A program made the position numbers and the translations under genes. DNA of 20,449 nucleotides from an uncultured Bacteroidales bacterium (lineage in GTDB: Bacteria > Bacteroidota > Bacteroidia > Bacteroidales > UBA932), in contig CAJOMY010000007.1 of assembly GCA_905235775.1 (NCBI GenBank), positions 1-20,449 on the forward strand. Direction: 5' to 3'. Positions within the stretch are counted from its first letter, which is position 1. Every line of letters starts with the position of its first letter. The notes under the pieces were generated by a model. That model was not told where the DNA came from. It searched no databases and saw only the letters and a list, made by a program, of their open reading frames with translations. This document shows, one piece after another, positions 7,211-14,914 of this stretch.

Positions 7211-8076
7211 GCGGTCATCCGCTCGACCGCCAGGCCGATGAGCTCCAGGACCCGGGGCTGGTAGTTGGTGTTCGCGTCTTTGAAATGGCGGTGCGCGACC
7301 GCGCAGCAGACTGTCGCGGCCTGGTGGCCCAAGTGGGCAGCCAGGCCGGCGAGGGCTGAACTTTCCATCTCGAAATTACTGATTTTGAAGCCGTTGTGCT
7401 CGAAGCTCTCAAAGTCCTCGAGCATGTTCGGCATGGCGAGCCCCAAGCGGACGACGCGGCCCTGCGGGCCGTAGAAGCCGCTGGCGGAGATGGTCATGCC
7501 CTTGACGGTGCAGTCGGCGAACTTGTCGAGAATCTTCTGGCTGGCGCGGACGAAATACGGATCCGGCAGGTGCCGGTCCCAGTGGACGTGTTTCTTGAAT
7601 GCCTCTTCGAAGTCGGTCAGGGCGATGCGGTCGCGGTCCGCATACCAGTTCATCAGGCCGTCGCAGCCCACGGAGATATGCGACAGGATGAAGGACCCGA
7701 GCGGAATCTCCGGCTGGATGGCGCCGCAGGTGCCGACGCGCAGAATGTCCAGCGTGCGATGCATCGGCTTCACCTCGCGGGTCGTGAAATCGATGTTGGC
7801 GAGGGCGTCCAGCTCCGTCATTACGATGTCGATGTTGTCCGTGCCGATGCCGGTGGAAAGGGCGGTGATGCGCTTGCCGCCCCGCCGGCCCGTGGCCCAG
7901 ACGAATTCGCGGGAGGCTCCCTCCTCCTCGATGGAGCTGAAGAAGGATTTCGCCATGCCGACGCGGGCGGGGTCGCCCACGAGGATGACGCTGTCGGCGA
8001 GCTGCTCCGGACGCATATGGAGGTGAAACGCGGAACCGTCCGGATGAATGATCAATTCGGATTCAGGGATTCTCAT
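7207..8076 (-). CDS. Uridine phosphorylase-like nucleoside phosphorylase
   Basis: This 289-residue cytoplasmic enzyme belongs to the PNP/UDP phosphorylase family, which splits nucleosides with phosphate to give base and ribose-1-phosphate in pyrimidine salvage. Visible landmarks are GDPARV (34-39, phosphate-binding Arg as in GDPxR), STGIGTDN, RVGTCGAIQP (113-122), and the ribose-contacting FEMES (235-239). FYGPQGR (201-207) keeps a Gln and an Arg one residue apart (Gln205, Arg207), the pattern that contacts the uracil ring in E. coli Udp (Gln166/Arg168). Uridine is therefore the likely substrate rather than purine nucleosides. It is somewhat longer than E. coli Udp (253 residues). It is third in the LytTR-DUF4293-phosphorylase operon, 11 bases after the DUF4293 gene, and its last four bases overlap prfA. 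Confidence 0.88.
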   Translation of the reverse strand: MRIPESELIIHPDGSAFHLHMRPEQLADSVILVGDPARVGMAKSFFSSIEEEGASREFVWATGRRGGKRITALSTGIGTDNIDIVMTELDALANIDFTTREVKPMHRTLDILRVGTCGAIQPEIPLGSFILSHISVGCDGLMNWYADRDRIALTDFEEAFKKHVHWDRHLPDPYFVRASQKILDKFADCTVKGMTISASGFYGPQGRVVRLGLAMPNMLEDFESFEHNGFKISNFEMESSALAGLAAHLGHQAATVCCAVAHRHFKDANTNYQPRVLELIGLAVERMTA

Positions 8077-8087
8077 GGTTGTCTGGT

Positions 8088-8492
8088 TTATTGTTTCTTG
8101 CGTTTTGCGGCGCGCAGCCGGTCCGCGCTGCGGACCAGCATCTCGTCCGCCAGGATGCTCCGGGCGGCGAGGAAGTCCAGGATCGTGGCGACAATCGGGA
8201 AGACGGCCGTCACGTGGAAGACGGGATCATTGTGCGTCTGGAAGAAATCGATGACCAGCCAGACCTGCAGGCCGACCAGGATGATGGCCGACAGGGAGGC
8301 GGTGCGCATCTGGAAGATGCGATGCTTGTAGGTGGTCAGGGCCATGACCTGCAGGATGGAGGTCATGACGATCAGGACGGCGTAGGGCCAGTATTCCGTA
8401 TAGGGAATGTCACCGGCCTTGGTGCAGAACAGCAGGGAGACGACCAGGCCCGTGGCCAGGAGAAGATACAGGGTTTGGATTCTTTGCCACAT
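8088..8492 (-). CDS. DUF4293 family membrane protein
   Basis: This 134-residue integral membrane protein matches the DUF4293 family, which is essentially restricted to Bacteroidetes. The opening MWQRIQTLYLLLATGLVVSL is typical. Four hydrophobic helices can be seen, near residues 5-23, 33-55, 63-83 and 92-110, followed by a basic tail ending RAAKRKKQ. The function of the family is unknown. It starts 3 bases after the LytTR gene stop and is followed 11 bases later by the uridine phosphorylase gene, so it lies in the middle of a three-gene operon. The positive C-terminal tail suggests a cytoplasmic end, by the positive-inside rule. Confidence 0.87.
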   Translation of the reverse strand: MWQRIQTLYLLLATGLVVSLLFCTKAGDIPYTEYWPYAVLIVMTSILQVMALTTYKHRIFQMRTASLSAIILVGLQVWLVIDFFQTHNDPVFHVTAVFPIVATILDFLAARSILADEMLVRSADRLRAAKRKKQ

Positions 8493-8495
8493 AGT

Positions 8496-9377
8496 TTATC
8501 GTGAGTTAAAGCGGGCCAGGACGGCCTGCTCGTAGGTTTTCGAAATGGGAATGGTGCCGAGCGAATCGATGTCGAAGTCAATCTGGTAGCCCTCTTTGCC
8601 GGACTTGAGGATGGAGACCTTGCGGATGTTGACGATATACTTGCGGTGGCAGCGGACCAGCTCGCTGTCCGCGAAACTGTCCTCCACCGTCTTGAGCCGG
8701 CAGCGCAGCATGTACTGCTTCATCTCCCCGGCGCTGTCCATGTACCACACCTTGATATAATTGTCGTCGGACTCGATGAAATACAGGTTGTCCGAGCTGA
8801 TGGAGAATTTCAGCACGCCGTTGTTGTCGAACAGGGTGATCCGCTTGTCGGAGTACGGCACGGCGGGCTTGTCGCTGACCACGTTGCCGTAGTTCGTCAG
8901 CCGGATGGTGTTGTCCCGGTCCTGGAGGGTGAAATACAGGGCGCTGAAAGCGAAAGGCACACAGAGGCACACCGCCGTGTAGACCAGCGCGCTGAGGAAA
9001 ACCTCGATGCCGGAGCGGTCGCCGGCCGCGATGATGCCCAGCTCTTCCCCCTTGCGGGTAAAGACCAGGTACAGCAGCGAGATGAGCACGATCTCCACCA
9101 CGTTCCAGCCGACATAGCCCAGCAGGGTGAAGTGCGGGAGGTCGCGGCAGCGGAGCATCAGCGCGCGGCTCAGGATGACGAGCAGCGCCGAGACCAGGAT
9201 GAACACGAGCGTGTAGACGAAAGCCTCGCTGTCCCCGAGGGCGAACCAGGCCGAGCCGGAAAAGGGGATGCTGACCAGGATGAAGATCAGGGAAAAGAGC
9301 GCCGTGTACACGACAGTGGACCAGACCTGTTCCTTCTCGAGCAGATAACGGGGGAGTCTGTCATGTAGTGCAATCAT
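8496..9377 (-). CDS. Membrane-anchored LytTR-family DNA-binding regulator
   Basis: This 293-residue protein combines a four-helix membrane domain with a C-terminal LytTR DNA-binding domain. Hydrophobic helices lie near residues 20-40, 52-72, 85-107 and 126-149. A linker leads to LytTR at about 180-293, with the usual blocks LYFIESDDNYIKVWY, MLRCRLKTVEDSF, RCHRKYIVNIRKVSIL and the closing IPISKTY. No receiver domain is present, so it is a one-component membrane sensor-regulator or the output partner of an unlinked sensor. The start is the ATG at 9375-9377 (MIALHDRLPR); the frame stays open for over 400 codons upstream, but that part is antisense to fabF. A -7 box lies just upstream at 9403-9410. 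It heads the operon with the DUF4293 and uridine phosphorylase genes. Its target genes are not known. Confidence 0.88.
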   Translation of the reverse strand: MIALHDRLPRYLLEKEQVWSTVVYTALFSLIFILVSIPFSGSAWFALGDSEAFVYTLVFILVSALLVILSRALMLRCRDLPHFTLLGYVGWNVVEIVLISLLYLVFTRKGEELGIIAAGDRSGIEVFLSALVYTAVCLCVPFAFSALYFTLQDRDNTIRLTNYGNVVSDKPAVPYSDKRITLFDNNGVLKFSISSDNLYFIESDDNYIKVWYMDSAGEMKQYMLRCRLKTVEDSFADSELVRCHRKYIVNIRKVSILKSGKEGYQIDFDIDSLGTIPISKTYEQAVLARFNSR

Positions 9378-9402
9378 GATCGTCCAGAGGTCGGATGAAC
9401 TG

Positions 9403-9410
9403 CAAATATA
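9403..9410 (-). promoter_or_regulatory. Promoter of the LytTR operon, -7 box
   Basis: On the - strand this reads TATATTTG, an exact TAnnTTTG box, with a predicted 5' UTR of about 22 bases before the ATG at 9377. It faces the fabF promoter, whose -7 box is only 12 bases away, so the two may compete. Confidence 0.55.
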
Positions 9411-9422
9411 AGAAATATTTAC

Positions 9423-9430
9423 TACCTTTG
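9423..9430 (+). promoter_or_regulatory. fabF promoter, -7 box
   Basis: TACCTTTG matches TAnnTTTG and lies 13 bases before the ATG at 9444. It is back to back with the LytTR operon promoter in the 66-base divergent gap. No clear -33 TTG is visible. Confidence 0.5.
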
Positions 9431-9443
9431 TGTAGTTAAAAAC

Positions 9444-10703
9444 ATGAATTTTATGGAGAAACGAGTAGTTGTGACCGGCCTCGGCGTCCTCTCTTGCATC
9501 GGCAATGACGTGAAGTCTTTCTGGGACAACCTGGTCCGCGGCGTGTGCGGAATTGACTATATCACCGAATTCCCCACGGAGGACCTGGCCGTCAAGATCG
9601 GCGGCATGGTCCGGGACTTCAACCCGGAAGAATACGGGATGGACAAGCCGTTCGTCCGCAAGCAGGATCCCTTCACCATCTATGCGATGGCGTCCGCCTG
9701 GCAGGCGATGCGGGATTCCGGCCTGGTGAGCGGCGGGAACATCGTCCCGAACCGCCTCGGAACCTATGTGGGCTCCGGTATCGGCGGCTTCACCACCATC
9801 CAGCGCGAGCTGAAAAAGTTCTTTGAGGACCAGTCCGGACAATGGGTGTCCCCCAATTTCGTGCCGACGATGATCAGCGACATGGCCGGCGGCCAGATCG
9901 CCATCAAGTACGGCGCGCAGGGCTCCTGCATCGATATCGTGACGGCCTGCGCCACCTCCACGCACTCCATCGGCGAGGCCTTCCGCGCCATCAGGCATGG
10001 GTACGCCGATGCCATCATCGCGGGCGGCTCGGACCGCTGCACCATCCCCATCGGCATCGCCGGTTTTGCGAACGCCAAGGCACTCTCCCATGCCACGGAT
10101 CCGCAGTACGCCTCCCTGCCGTTCAACGCCAACCGCAGCGGCTTCGTGATGGCCGACGGCTCGGCCATCCTCATCCTGGAAGAGATGGAGCATGCGAAGG
10201 CCCGCGGCGCCCATATCTATGCCGAAGTCGTCGGCTACGGCAGCACCTGCGACGCCTACCACGCCACGGCCCCGCGGCCGGATGCCACTACCCAGGCCGA
10301 CTGCATCCGCCTGGCGCTCGAGGAGGCCGGTTTCGATGCGACCCGGGACAAGGTCTATATCAACGCCCACGGCACGGGCACGCTCCTGAACGACGTGGCC
10401 GAGACCCAGGCCTACAAGCTCGCGATGGGCGACTTTGCCTACCAGTGCCACATCAGCAGTACCAAGTCCATGCACGGCCACATGTTCGGCGCCACCGGCG
10501 CCGTCGAAGCCATTGCCACGGTGCTCGCCCTGCAGGAAGGCGTCATCCCGCCGACCGTGCACCTGGACACCCCGGATCCCGCATGCGACCTGGACTACAC
10601 GCCCAACACCGCCGTCCGCGCCGACGTCAACCTGGGCCTGTCCGATTCCTTCGGCTTCGGCGGACACAACGCCTGCCTGGCCTTCAGAAAATACCAGGAC
10701 TGA
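9444..10703 (+). CDS. fabF: Beta-ketoacyl-ACP synthase II (FabF/KAS II family)
   Basis: This 419-residue cytoplasmic enzyme condenses malonyl-ACP with acyl-ACP in fatty acid elongation. The thiolase-fold landmarks are all present: VVVTGLGVLSCIG at the start, the nucleophile Cys169 in VTACATSTHSIG, His309 in NAHGTGT, Lys341 and His346 in STKSMHGH, and the gating loop FGFGGHN near the C-terminus. The Cys-His-His triad and the lysine place it with KAS I/II, not FabH. The length fits FabF. KSMHGH and FGGHN differ from the E. coli KSMTGH and FGGTN but fall within the family's range. The A-rich context (TTAAAAACATG) favours the start at 9444; an ATG at 9453 is an alternative. No acpP or fabD gene lies nearby, so this copy stands alone and a specialised ketosynthase role is possible. 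Confidence 0.9.
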   Translation: MNFMEKRVVVTGLGVLSCIGNDVKSFWDNLVRGVCGIDYITEFPTEDLAVKIGGMVRDFNPEEYGMDKPFVRKQDPFTIYAMASAWQAMRDSGLVSGGNIVPNRLGTYVGSGIGGFTTIQRELKKFFEDQSGQWVSPNFVPTMISDMAGGQIAIKYGAQGSCIDIVTACATSTHSIGEAFRAIRHGYADAIIAGGSDRCTIPIGIAGFANAKALSHATDPQYASLPFNANRSGFVMADGSAILILEEMEHAKARGAHIYAEVVGYGSTCDAYHATAPRPDATTQADCIRLALEEAGFDATRDKVYINAHGTGTLLNDVAETQAYKLAMGDFAYQCHISSTKSMHGHMFGATGAVEAIATVLALQEGVIPPTVHLDTPDPACDLDYTPNTAVRADVNLGLSDSFGFGGHNACLAFRKYQD

Positions 10704-10720
10704 GTGTCAGGCCGTCTTTA

Positions 10721-11695
10721 TTATCTGGGATAGATGTCCCGGATGGAGGCCCTGCCCCATGCGGGGGCCTCGATGGTCTTGTCCGTGAGGGTGGCGTCGA
10801 GGGGGCGATGGCGTCCCTTGATGACGTTTTCCTCCAGGAAGCGGAGCTCCTCGGGGACGTTGCGGCGCATCGAGACGGAAATCTCGTGGCCGGCATCCTC
10901 GAAGCGGTACACCTGGAAGTTGGCGCCGATCTGCGCCAGTTTCTTCGCCAGGGCGGCGCTGCCCGCGAAATGATTCCGGAAGATCGAGATCGACCCGTAG
11001 GGAACGATGCGGTCGTCGGTACCGTACAGGAGCAGGATGGGACAGGGCTTCTGCGGGAAGTTGATCGGTCCGTCCATCGAGAACACCGCACCCGCAAAGG
11101 CCATCACGCCGGCATAGTTGAACCAGCCGGGCAGCACCTGTGCGGGCTCCTTCCCGTTGAGGATTTCCCATTCCGCCTGCAGGGCCGTGATTGCGCCTGC
11201 GGAGGAGCCGCTGACGATGATGCGGTCCGGGTCGATGCCCAGCTCTTCGGCGTGCTCCAGCAGGTAATTCGTGGCGGCGTACAGGTCGTCCACGGCCATC
11301 TGGATGGCATCGCGCAGCAGCGGCAGCGTTGACAGGCTGGTTTTCAGCGTCTTGCCTTTCAGGCCCAGCCGGTAGTCAATAGCGACTACGTGATAGCCTT
11401 CGTCGGCGAGCCGGCGGTACCAGTGGCGGTCGTCCGGGTGGTTGCGCACGCCCATGAGGAAGGCGCCGCCGAATGCGTGGACGACCACCGGTTTGCGGAG
11501 CGTGTCGGCGCAGGGTCCCGCATCCGGGGCGGCCCGGTAGAAGTCCAGCAGCAGCTCGCAAGTGTCGCGCTGCGCGAAACGGTAGGTCGCGTCGGGACGG
11601 GGGACATCCGGGGTTTCGACGATGGGCCGCATCTGCGCCCGGACGAGGCAGCAGGAGCTGGCCAGCAGGAGGAGGAGAGATATCAGGCGTTTCAT
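10721..11695 (-). CDS. Secreted alpha/beta hydrolase (esterase-like)
   Basis: This 324-residue alpha/beta hydrolase has a signal peptide (MKRLISLLLLLASSCCLVRA), so it should act in the periplasm or beyond; the Cys pair could alternatively be a poor lipobox. Oxyanion-hole segment HAFGGAF is at 73-79, the nucleophile elbow GSSAG at 163-167 (Ser165), an acidic residue in LYGTDDRIVP (Asp227 or Asp228) and the catalytic His270 in DAGHEIS. The layout resembles small esterases and acetylxylan- or feruloyl-esterase-like enzymes rather than peptidases. The frame opens at 11734, but the ATG at 11693-11695 gives a clean signal peptide and starts one base after the Clp-N gene stop, implying translational coupling. 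The substrate is unknown. It is convergent with fabF, with only 17 bases between the stops. Confidence 0.83.
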   Translation of the reverse strand: MKRLISLLLLLASSCCLVRAQMRPIVETPDVPRPDATYRFAQRDTCELLLDFYRAAPDAGPCADTLRKPVVVHAFGGAFLMGVRNHPDDRHWYRRLADEGYHVVAIDYRLGLKGKTLKTSLSTLPLLRDAIQMAVDDLYAATNYLLEHAEELGIDPDRIIVSGSSAGAITALQAEWEILNGKEPAQVLPGWFNYAGVMAFAGAVFSMDGPINFPQKPCPILLLYGTDDRIVPYGSISIFRNHFAGSAALAKKLAQIGANFQVYRFEDAGHEISVSMRRNVPEELRFLEENVIKGRHRPLDATLTDKTIEAPAWGRASIRDIYPR

Positions 11696-11696
11696 T

Positions 11697-12251
11697 TCAA
11701 CTGAAAAAAGTGGTTTCGGAACGGGCCTCGGCATAAAGCCGGGTTAGTTGCTCCCCGAGCGGGCCCAGAAGTTCCTCCACGCGGGGGAGGGCCATCCCGG
11801 TCGGCTCCGGGATGACCTGGCGTTCGCGCATCAGCGCAAATACCCGGTCATAGTCCAGCTGCCGGCTGCGAAGCAGCTCCGCGGCGATGCTCTTTTCGTG
11901 GCGCACAAGCGCGAGCAGCAGGTGGGTGGGGAAGATTTCATGGCCGCCCTGCTTGAGGGCTTCGTAGGCGGCGCCCCCCACGAGGGCGGCCGCCCCGCGC
12001 GTCGGCCGGATCAGCGCCTGGTCCTGCCAGGGCACCGGCCGCTCATCCATGACCCGGGCATCGACGGCCTCCTTGAGGGCGTCCAGATCTATGCCGCAGG
12101 CCGTCAGGATGCGGCATGCTTCATTGTCCCGGTGGCGCAACAGGCCCAGCACGAGGTGGTCCGCACCGACACCGTAACTGCCGGTGCGCATGGCCTCGTC
12201 CCGGGCGTAGCAGAGGATGGTCTGCAGGTCAGTCGAAAACTTGATTTCCAT
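11697..12251 (-). CDS. Stand-alone Clp N-domain protein (no ATPase)
   Basis: This 184-residue protein consists of a double Clp N-terminal repeat, the substrate- and adaptor-binding module of ClpA/ClpC/ClpB. Repeat one covers about residues 1-66 (ILCYARDEAMRTGSYGVGADHLVLGLL) and repeat two about 80-145 (AAYEALKQGGHEIFPTHLLLALV), each with the typical xxHLLLxL core. About 35 further residues follow, then a TGA stop. There is no Walker A, Walker B or AAA+ segment, and no such sequence downstream, because the next frame is the alpha/beta hydrolase. It could act as an adaptor or decoy for a Clp unfoldase, or be a remnant of a clpC gene. It shares a divergent region with gyrA and is followed after one base by the hydrolase gene. 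Confidence 0.85.
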   Translation of the reverse strand: MEIKFSTDLQTILCYARDEAMRTGSYGVGADHLVLGLLRHRDNEACRILTACGIDLDALKEAVDARVMDERPVPWQDQALIRPTRGAAALVGGAAYEALKQGGHEIFPTHLLLALVRHEKSIAAELLRSRQLDYDRVFALMRERQVIPEPTGMALPRVEELLGPLGEQLTRLYAEARSETTFFS

Positions 12252-12267
12252 CGGGCTAAATTATGTA

Positions 12268-12275
12268 CAAAAATA
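12268..12275 (-). promoter_or_regulatory. Promoter of the Clp-N/hydrolase operon, -7 box
   Basis: On the - strand this reads TATTTTTG, an exact -7 box, with a predicted 5' UTR of about 13 bases before the ATG at 12251. No clear -33 element is seen. Confidence 0.5.
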
Positions 12276-12298
12276 GCAAATTAATCGAATATTTTAGT

Positions 12299-12306
12299 TA
12301 TTTTTG
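12299..12306 (+). promoter_or_regulatory. gyrA promoter, -7 box
   Basis: TATTTTTG followed by C is an exact -7 box, 24 bases before the gyrA ATG. It lies in a 79-base A/T-rich gap shared with the divergent Clp-N gene. The two -7 boxes are 23 bases apart. Confidence 0.55.
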
Positions 12307-12330
12307 CATGTTTAGAACTACAGCATATTT

Positions 12331-14874
12331 ATGGATGAGGTTAAGAATCCTGAGGAGATTCAGGAAGAAGTGAAAGGAATCATCGAACCGGTCGAGATCG
12401 ACCACGAGATGCGCACGGCATACATCGACTACTCGATGTCCGTGATCGTCTCGCGCGCCCTTCCGGATGCCCGGGACGGACTGAAGCCCGTGCAGCGCCG
12501 CGTGCTCTTCGGCATGGACGGCCTGGGCCTGAGCTACGGCGGCCAGACCAAGAAGTCGGCCCGTATCGTAGGTGAAGTGCTCGGCAAGTTCCATCCGCAC
12601 GGCGACTCCAGCGTGTATGACGCCATGGCGCGCCTCGCACAGCCGTGGAACCAGCGCTATCCGCTGGTTTTCGGCCAGGGCAATTTCGGATCGATGGACG
12701 GTGATCCCGTGGCCGCCATGCGATATACGGAAGCAAAGCTCGAAAAGATGGCGGAAGACGTCCTGGCCGACCTGGACAAGGACACCGTCGACATGACACT
12801 GAACTTTGACGACTCCCTCCAGGAGCCGACCGTGCTGCCGACCAAGCTTCCGCTCCTGCTGCTCAACGGATCCGCGGGCATTGCCGTCGGCATGGCCACG
12901 AACATGGCTCCGCACAATCTGGGCGAGGTCTGCGACGCCATCTGCGCCTATATCGACAACCCCGACATATCCACCGAGGAGCTCATGGAGTACATCCAGG
13001 GTCCCGATTTCCCGACCGGCGGCATCATCATGGGCCGCCAGGGCATCATCGACGCATACAACACCGGACGCGGCCGCGTCGTGATCCGTGCCAAGACCGA
13101 GATTGAAGAGGGGGAGAACGGCCGCGAGACCATCGTCGTGACCGAAGTCCCGTACATGGTCAACAAGGCCGACATGCTCTCCCGCATCAGCGAAATGGTG
13201 CATGAGAAGAAGATCGAGGGCATCTCCGACATCCGCGAACTGTCCAACCGCGAGGGGCTCCGCATCGAGTTCCAGGTGAAGAAGGAAGCCAACGCGAACG
13301 TCGTCCTGAACACCCTTTTCAAATACACCGCGCTGCAGAGCAGTTTCTCCATCAACAACGTGGCCCTCGTGGGCGGCCGTCCCCGGACGCTCTCCCTCAA
13401 GGAGATGCTGGCCCACTTCATCGACTTCCGCCACGAGGTGGTGGTCCGCCGCACGAAGTTCGACCTGGACAAGGCGCTCAAGCGCGCCCACATCCTTGAG
13501 GGCCTGCTCAAGGCCATCGACGTGATTGATGAGATTATCGCCATCATCCGCTCCTCCGAGAGCGTTGACGATGCCAAGACCCGGCTCATGTCCACCTTCG
13601 GTTTCGACGACATCCAGGCCGCCGCCATCGTGGAGATGCGTCTGAGACAGCTCACCGGCCTCGAGAAGAACCGCCTGCAGGCGGAATACGACGAGCTGGA
13701 GAAGTTCATCGCCCGCTGCCGCGAGATCCTCGGGAGCGACGCCGAGCAGCTTGCAATCGTCGCGCAGGAGACCTGCGAGCTCAAGGCCCGTTACGGCGAT
13801 CCCCGCCGCACGGAGATCACCCTCTCCGAGGACGAATTCAACCCCGAGGACTTCTACGCCGACGAGGACGTCGTGATCACGATCTCCCACCTCGGCTACA
13901 TCAAGCGCACCGCCCTCACCGAGTTCCGTACCCAGGCCCGCGGCGGTGTCGGCAAGAAGGCCAGCGCCACCCGCGACGAGGATTTCATCGAGCACATCTA
14001 CGTGGCCAACATGCATTCCACGATGCTCTTCTTCACCGACAAGGGCATGTGCTACCGCCTCAAGGTCTACGAACTGCCGGAAGGCACCCGCACGTCCAAG
14101 GGCCGTGCCGTGCAGAACCTGCTCTCCATCGACCCGGAGGATCGCATCCGCACCTACCTGAATGTCCGCTCCATCGAGAATCCGGAGTACACGGACAACC
14201 ATTTCGTGATTCTCGTCACGAAGCGGGGCGTCGTCAAGAAGACCAACCTGACGGAATATTCCAACCGCCGCAGCCGCAACAAGGGCATCATCGCCATCGG
14301 CATCCGCGAAGGCGACGAACTGCTCGACGCGCTCCTTACGGACGGCGCACACGAGATCATGATCGCCGCCCGCAAGGGCCGCTGCTGCCGCTTCGGAGAG
14401 GCGGAAGTCCGTGCCATCGGACGCAGCGGGTCCGGTGTCCGCGGCATCAGCATCGACGATGACGACGAGGTCGTCGGCGCCATCTCGGCGAACCCGGGCG
14501 CGGAGGATGCTGCGGCCCATACCGTCCTGGTAGTCAGCGAGAACGGTTATGGCAAACGCTCCGACCCCGGCGAGTACAGGCTTACTTCCCGCGGCGCCAA
14601 GGGCGTCAAGACGATCAATATCACCGACAAGACTGGCCCGCTTGTTGCAATCAAGAGCGTGACCGAAGAGAATGACCTGATGATCATCACCAAATCCGGC
14701 CTGACGATCAGAATGGCCGTCTCGGACATCCGGGTTGCCGGCAGGGCCACCCAGGGTGTGAGACTGATCAACATCCGGGAGGGAGATGCAATCGCCGCGG
14801 TGTCACCGGTCGCCAAGGCGGAGGAAGGTCTTCCGGATGATGCGCCGGAAGCGGAAACGGAAGTGACCGAATAA
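12331..14874 (+). CDS. gyrA: DNA gyrase subunit A
   Basis: This 847-residue protein is the DNA-cleaving subunit of gyrase, which with GyrB introduces negative supercoils. The breakage-reunion domain starts with MRTAYIDYSMSVIVSRALPDARDGLKPVQRR. The catalytic tyrosine is Tyr132 in AAMRYTE. The quinolone-resistance region reads HPHGDSSVYD, with Ser93 and Asp97 at the E. coli Ser83 and Asp87 positions, the common drug-sensitive residues. The C-terminal beta-pinwheel contains QARGGVG (535-541), a diverged GyrA box (E. coli QRRGGKG), supporting gyrase over topoisomerase IV ParC. An acidic tail ends EAETEVTE. The length is normal. A -7 box lies 24 bases upstream, and a secreted TPR gene follows after 40 A/T-rich bases without a visible terminator. 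Confidence 0.97.
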   Translation: MDEVKNPEEIQEEVKGIIEPVEIDHEMRTAYIDYSMSVIVSRALPDARDGLKPVQRRVLFGMDGLGLSYGGQTKKSARIVGEVLGKFHPHGDSSVYDAMARLAQPWNQRYPLVFGQGNFGSMDGDPVAAMRYTEAKLEKMAEDVLADLDKDTVDMTLNFDDSLQEPTVLPTKLPLLLLNGSAGIAVGMATNMAPHNLGEVCDAICAYIDNPDISTEELMEYIQGPDFPTGGIIMGRQGIIDAYNTGRGRVVIRAKTEIEEGENGRETIVVTEVPYMVNKADMLSRISEMVHEKKIEGISDIRELSNREGLRIEFQVKKEANANVVLNTLFKYTALQSSFSINNVALVGGRPRTLSLKEMLAHFIDFRHEVVVRRTKFDLDKALKRAHILEGLLKAIDVIDEIIAIIRSSESVDDAKTRLMSTFGFDDIQAAAIVEMRLRQLTGLEKNRLQAEYDELEKFIARCREILGSDAEQLAIVAQETCELKARYGDPRRTEITLSEDEFNPEDFYADEDVVITISHLGYIKRTALTEFRTQARGGVGKKASATRDEDFIEHIYVANMHSTMLFFTDKGMCYRLKVYELPEGTRTSKGRAVQNLLSIDPEDRIRTYLNVRSIENPEYTDNHFVILVTKRGVVKKTNLTEYSNRRSRNKGIIAIGIREGDELLDALLTDGAHEIMIAARKGRCCRFGEAEVRAIGRSGSGVRGISIDDDDEVVGAISANPGAEDAAAHTVLVVSENGYGKRSDPGEYRLTSRGAKGVKTINITDKTGPLVAIKSVTEENDLMIITKSGLTIRMAVSDIRVAGRATQGVRLINIREGDAIAAVSPVAKAEEGLPDDAPEAETEVTE

Positions 14875-14914
14875 GACTTTATGATAATTAATTTTAACTA
14901 TTAACAATAACCCG

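Noticed and set aside
9378..10667. Upstream extension of the LytTR frame by over 400 codons
   Set aside because: The extension lies antisense to fabF with no domain; the ATG at 9375-9377 directly follows a -7 box and gives the expected membrane domain.
10676..10698. CCTGG/CCAGG stem-loop near the end of fabF as a terminator
   Set aside because: Only five pairs with a 13-base loop inside the coding sequence, and no T-run follows.
9842..11332. Open frame of 496 codons on the + strand spanning fabF and the hydrolase gene
   Set aside because: It crosses two genes on opposite strands whose catalytic motifs are intact, and its own translation is Arg/His-rich with no domain.
12571..12630. Possible quinolone-resistance change in gyrA
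   Set aside because: The HPHGDSSVYD segment keeps Ser93 and Asp97 at the key positions, so no resistance substitution is seen there.
12298..14520. Open frame of 740 codons antisense to gyrA
   Set aside because: It is a mirror of GC-rich gyrA codons, has no recognisable domain and no start signal, and gyrA itself is unambiguous.
14875..14914. Terminator or regulatory RNA between gyrA and the TPR gene
   Set aside because: The 40 bases are A/T-rich with a TTAAC direct repeat but form no convincing stem; only an imperfect -7 box (TAATTTTA) is present.
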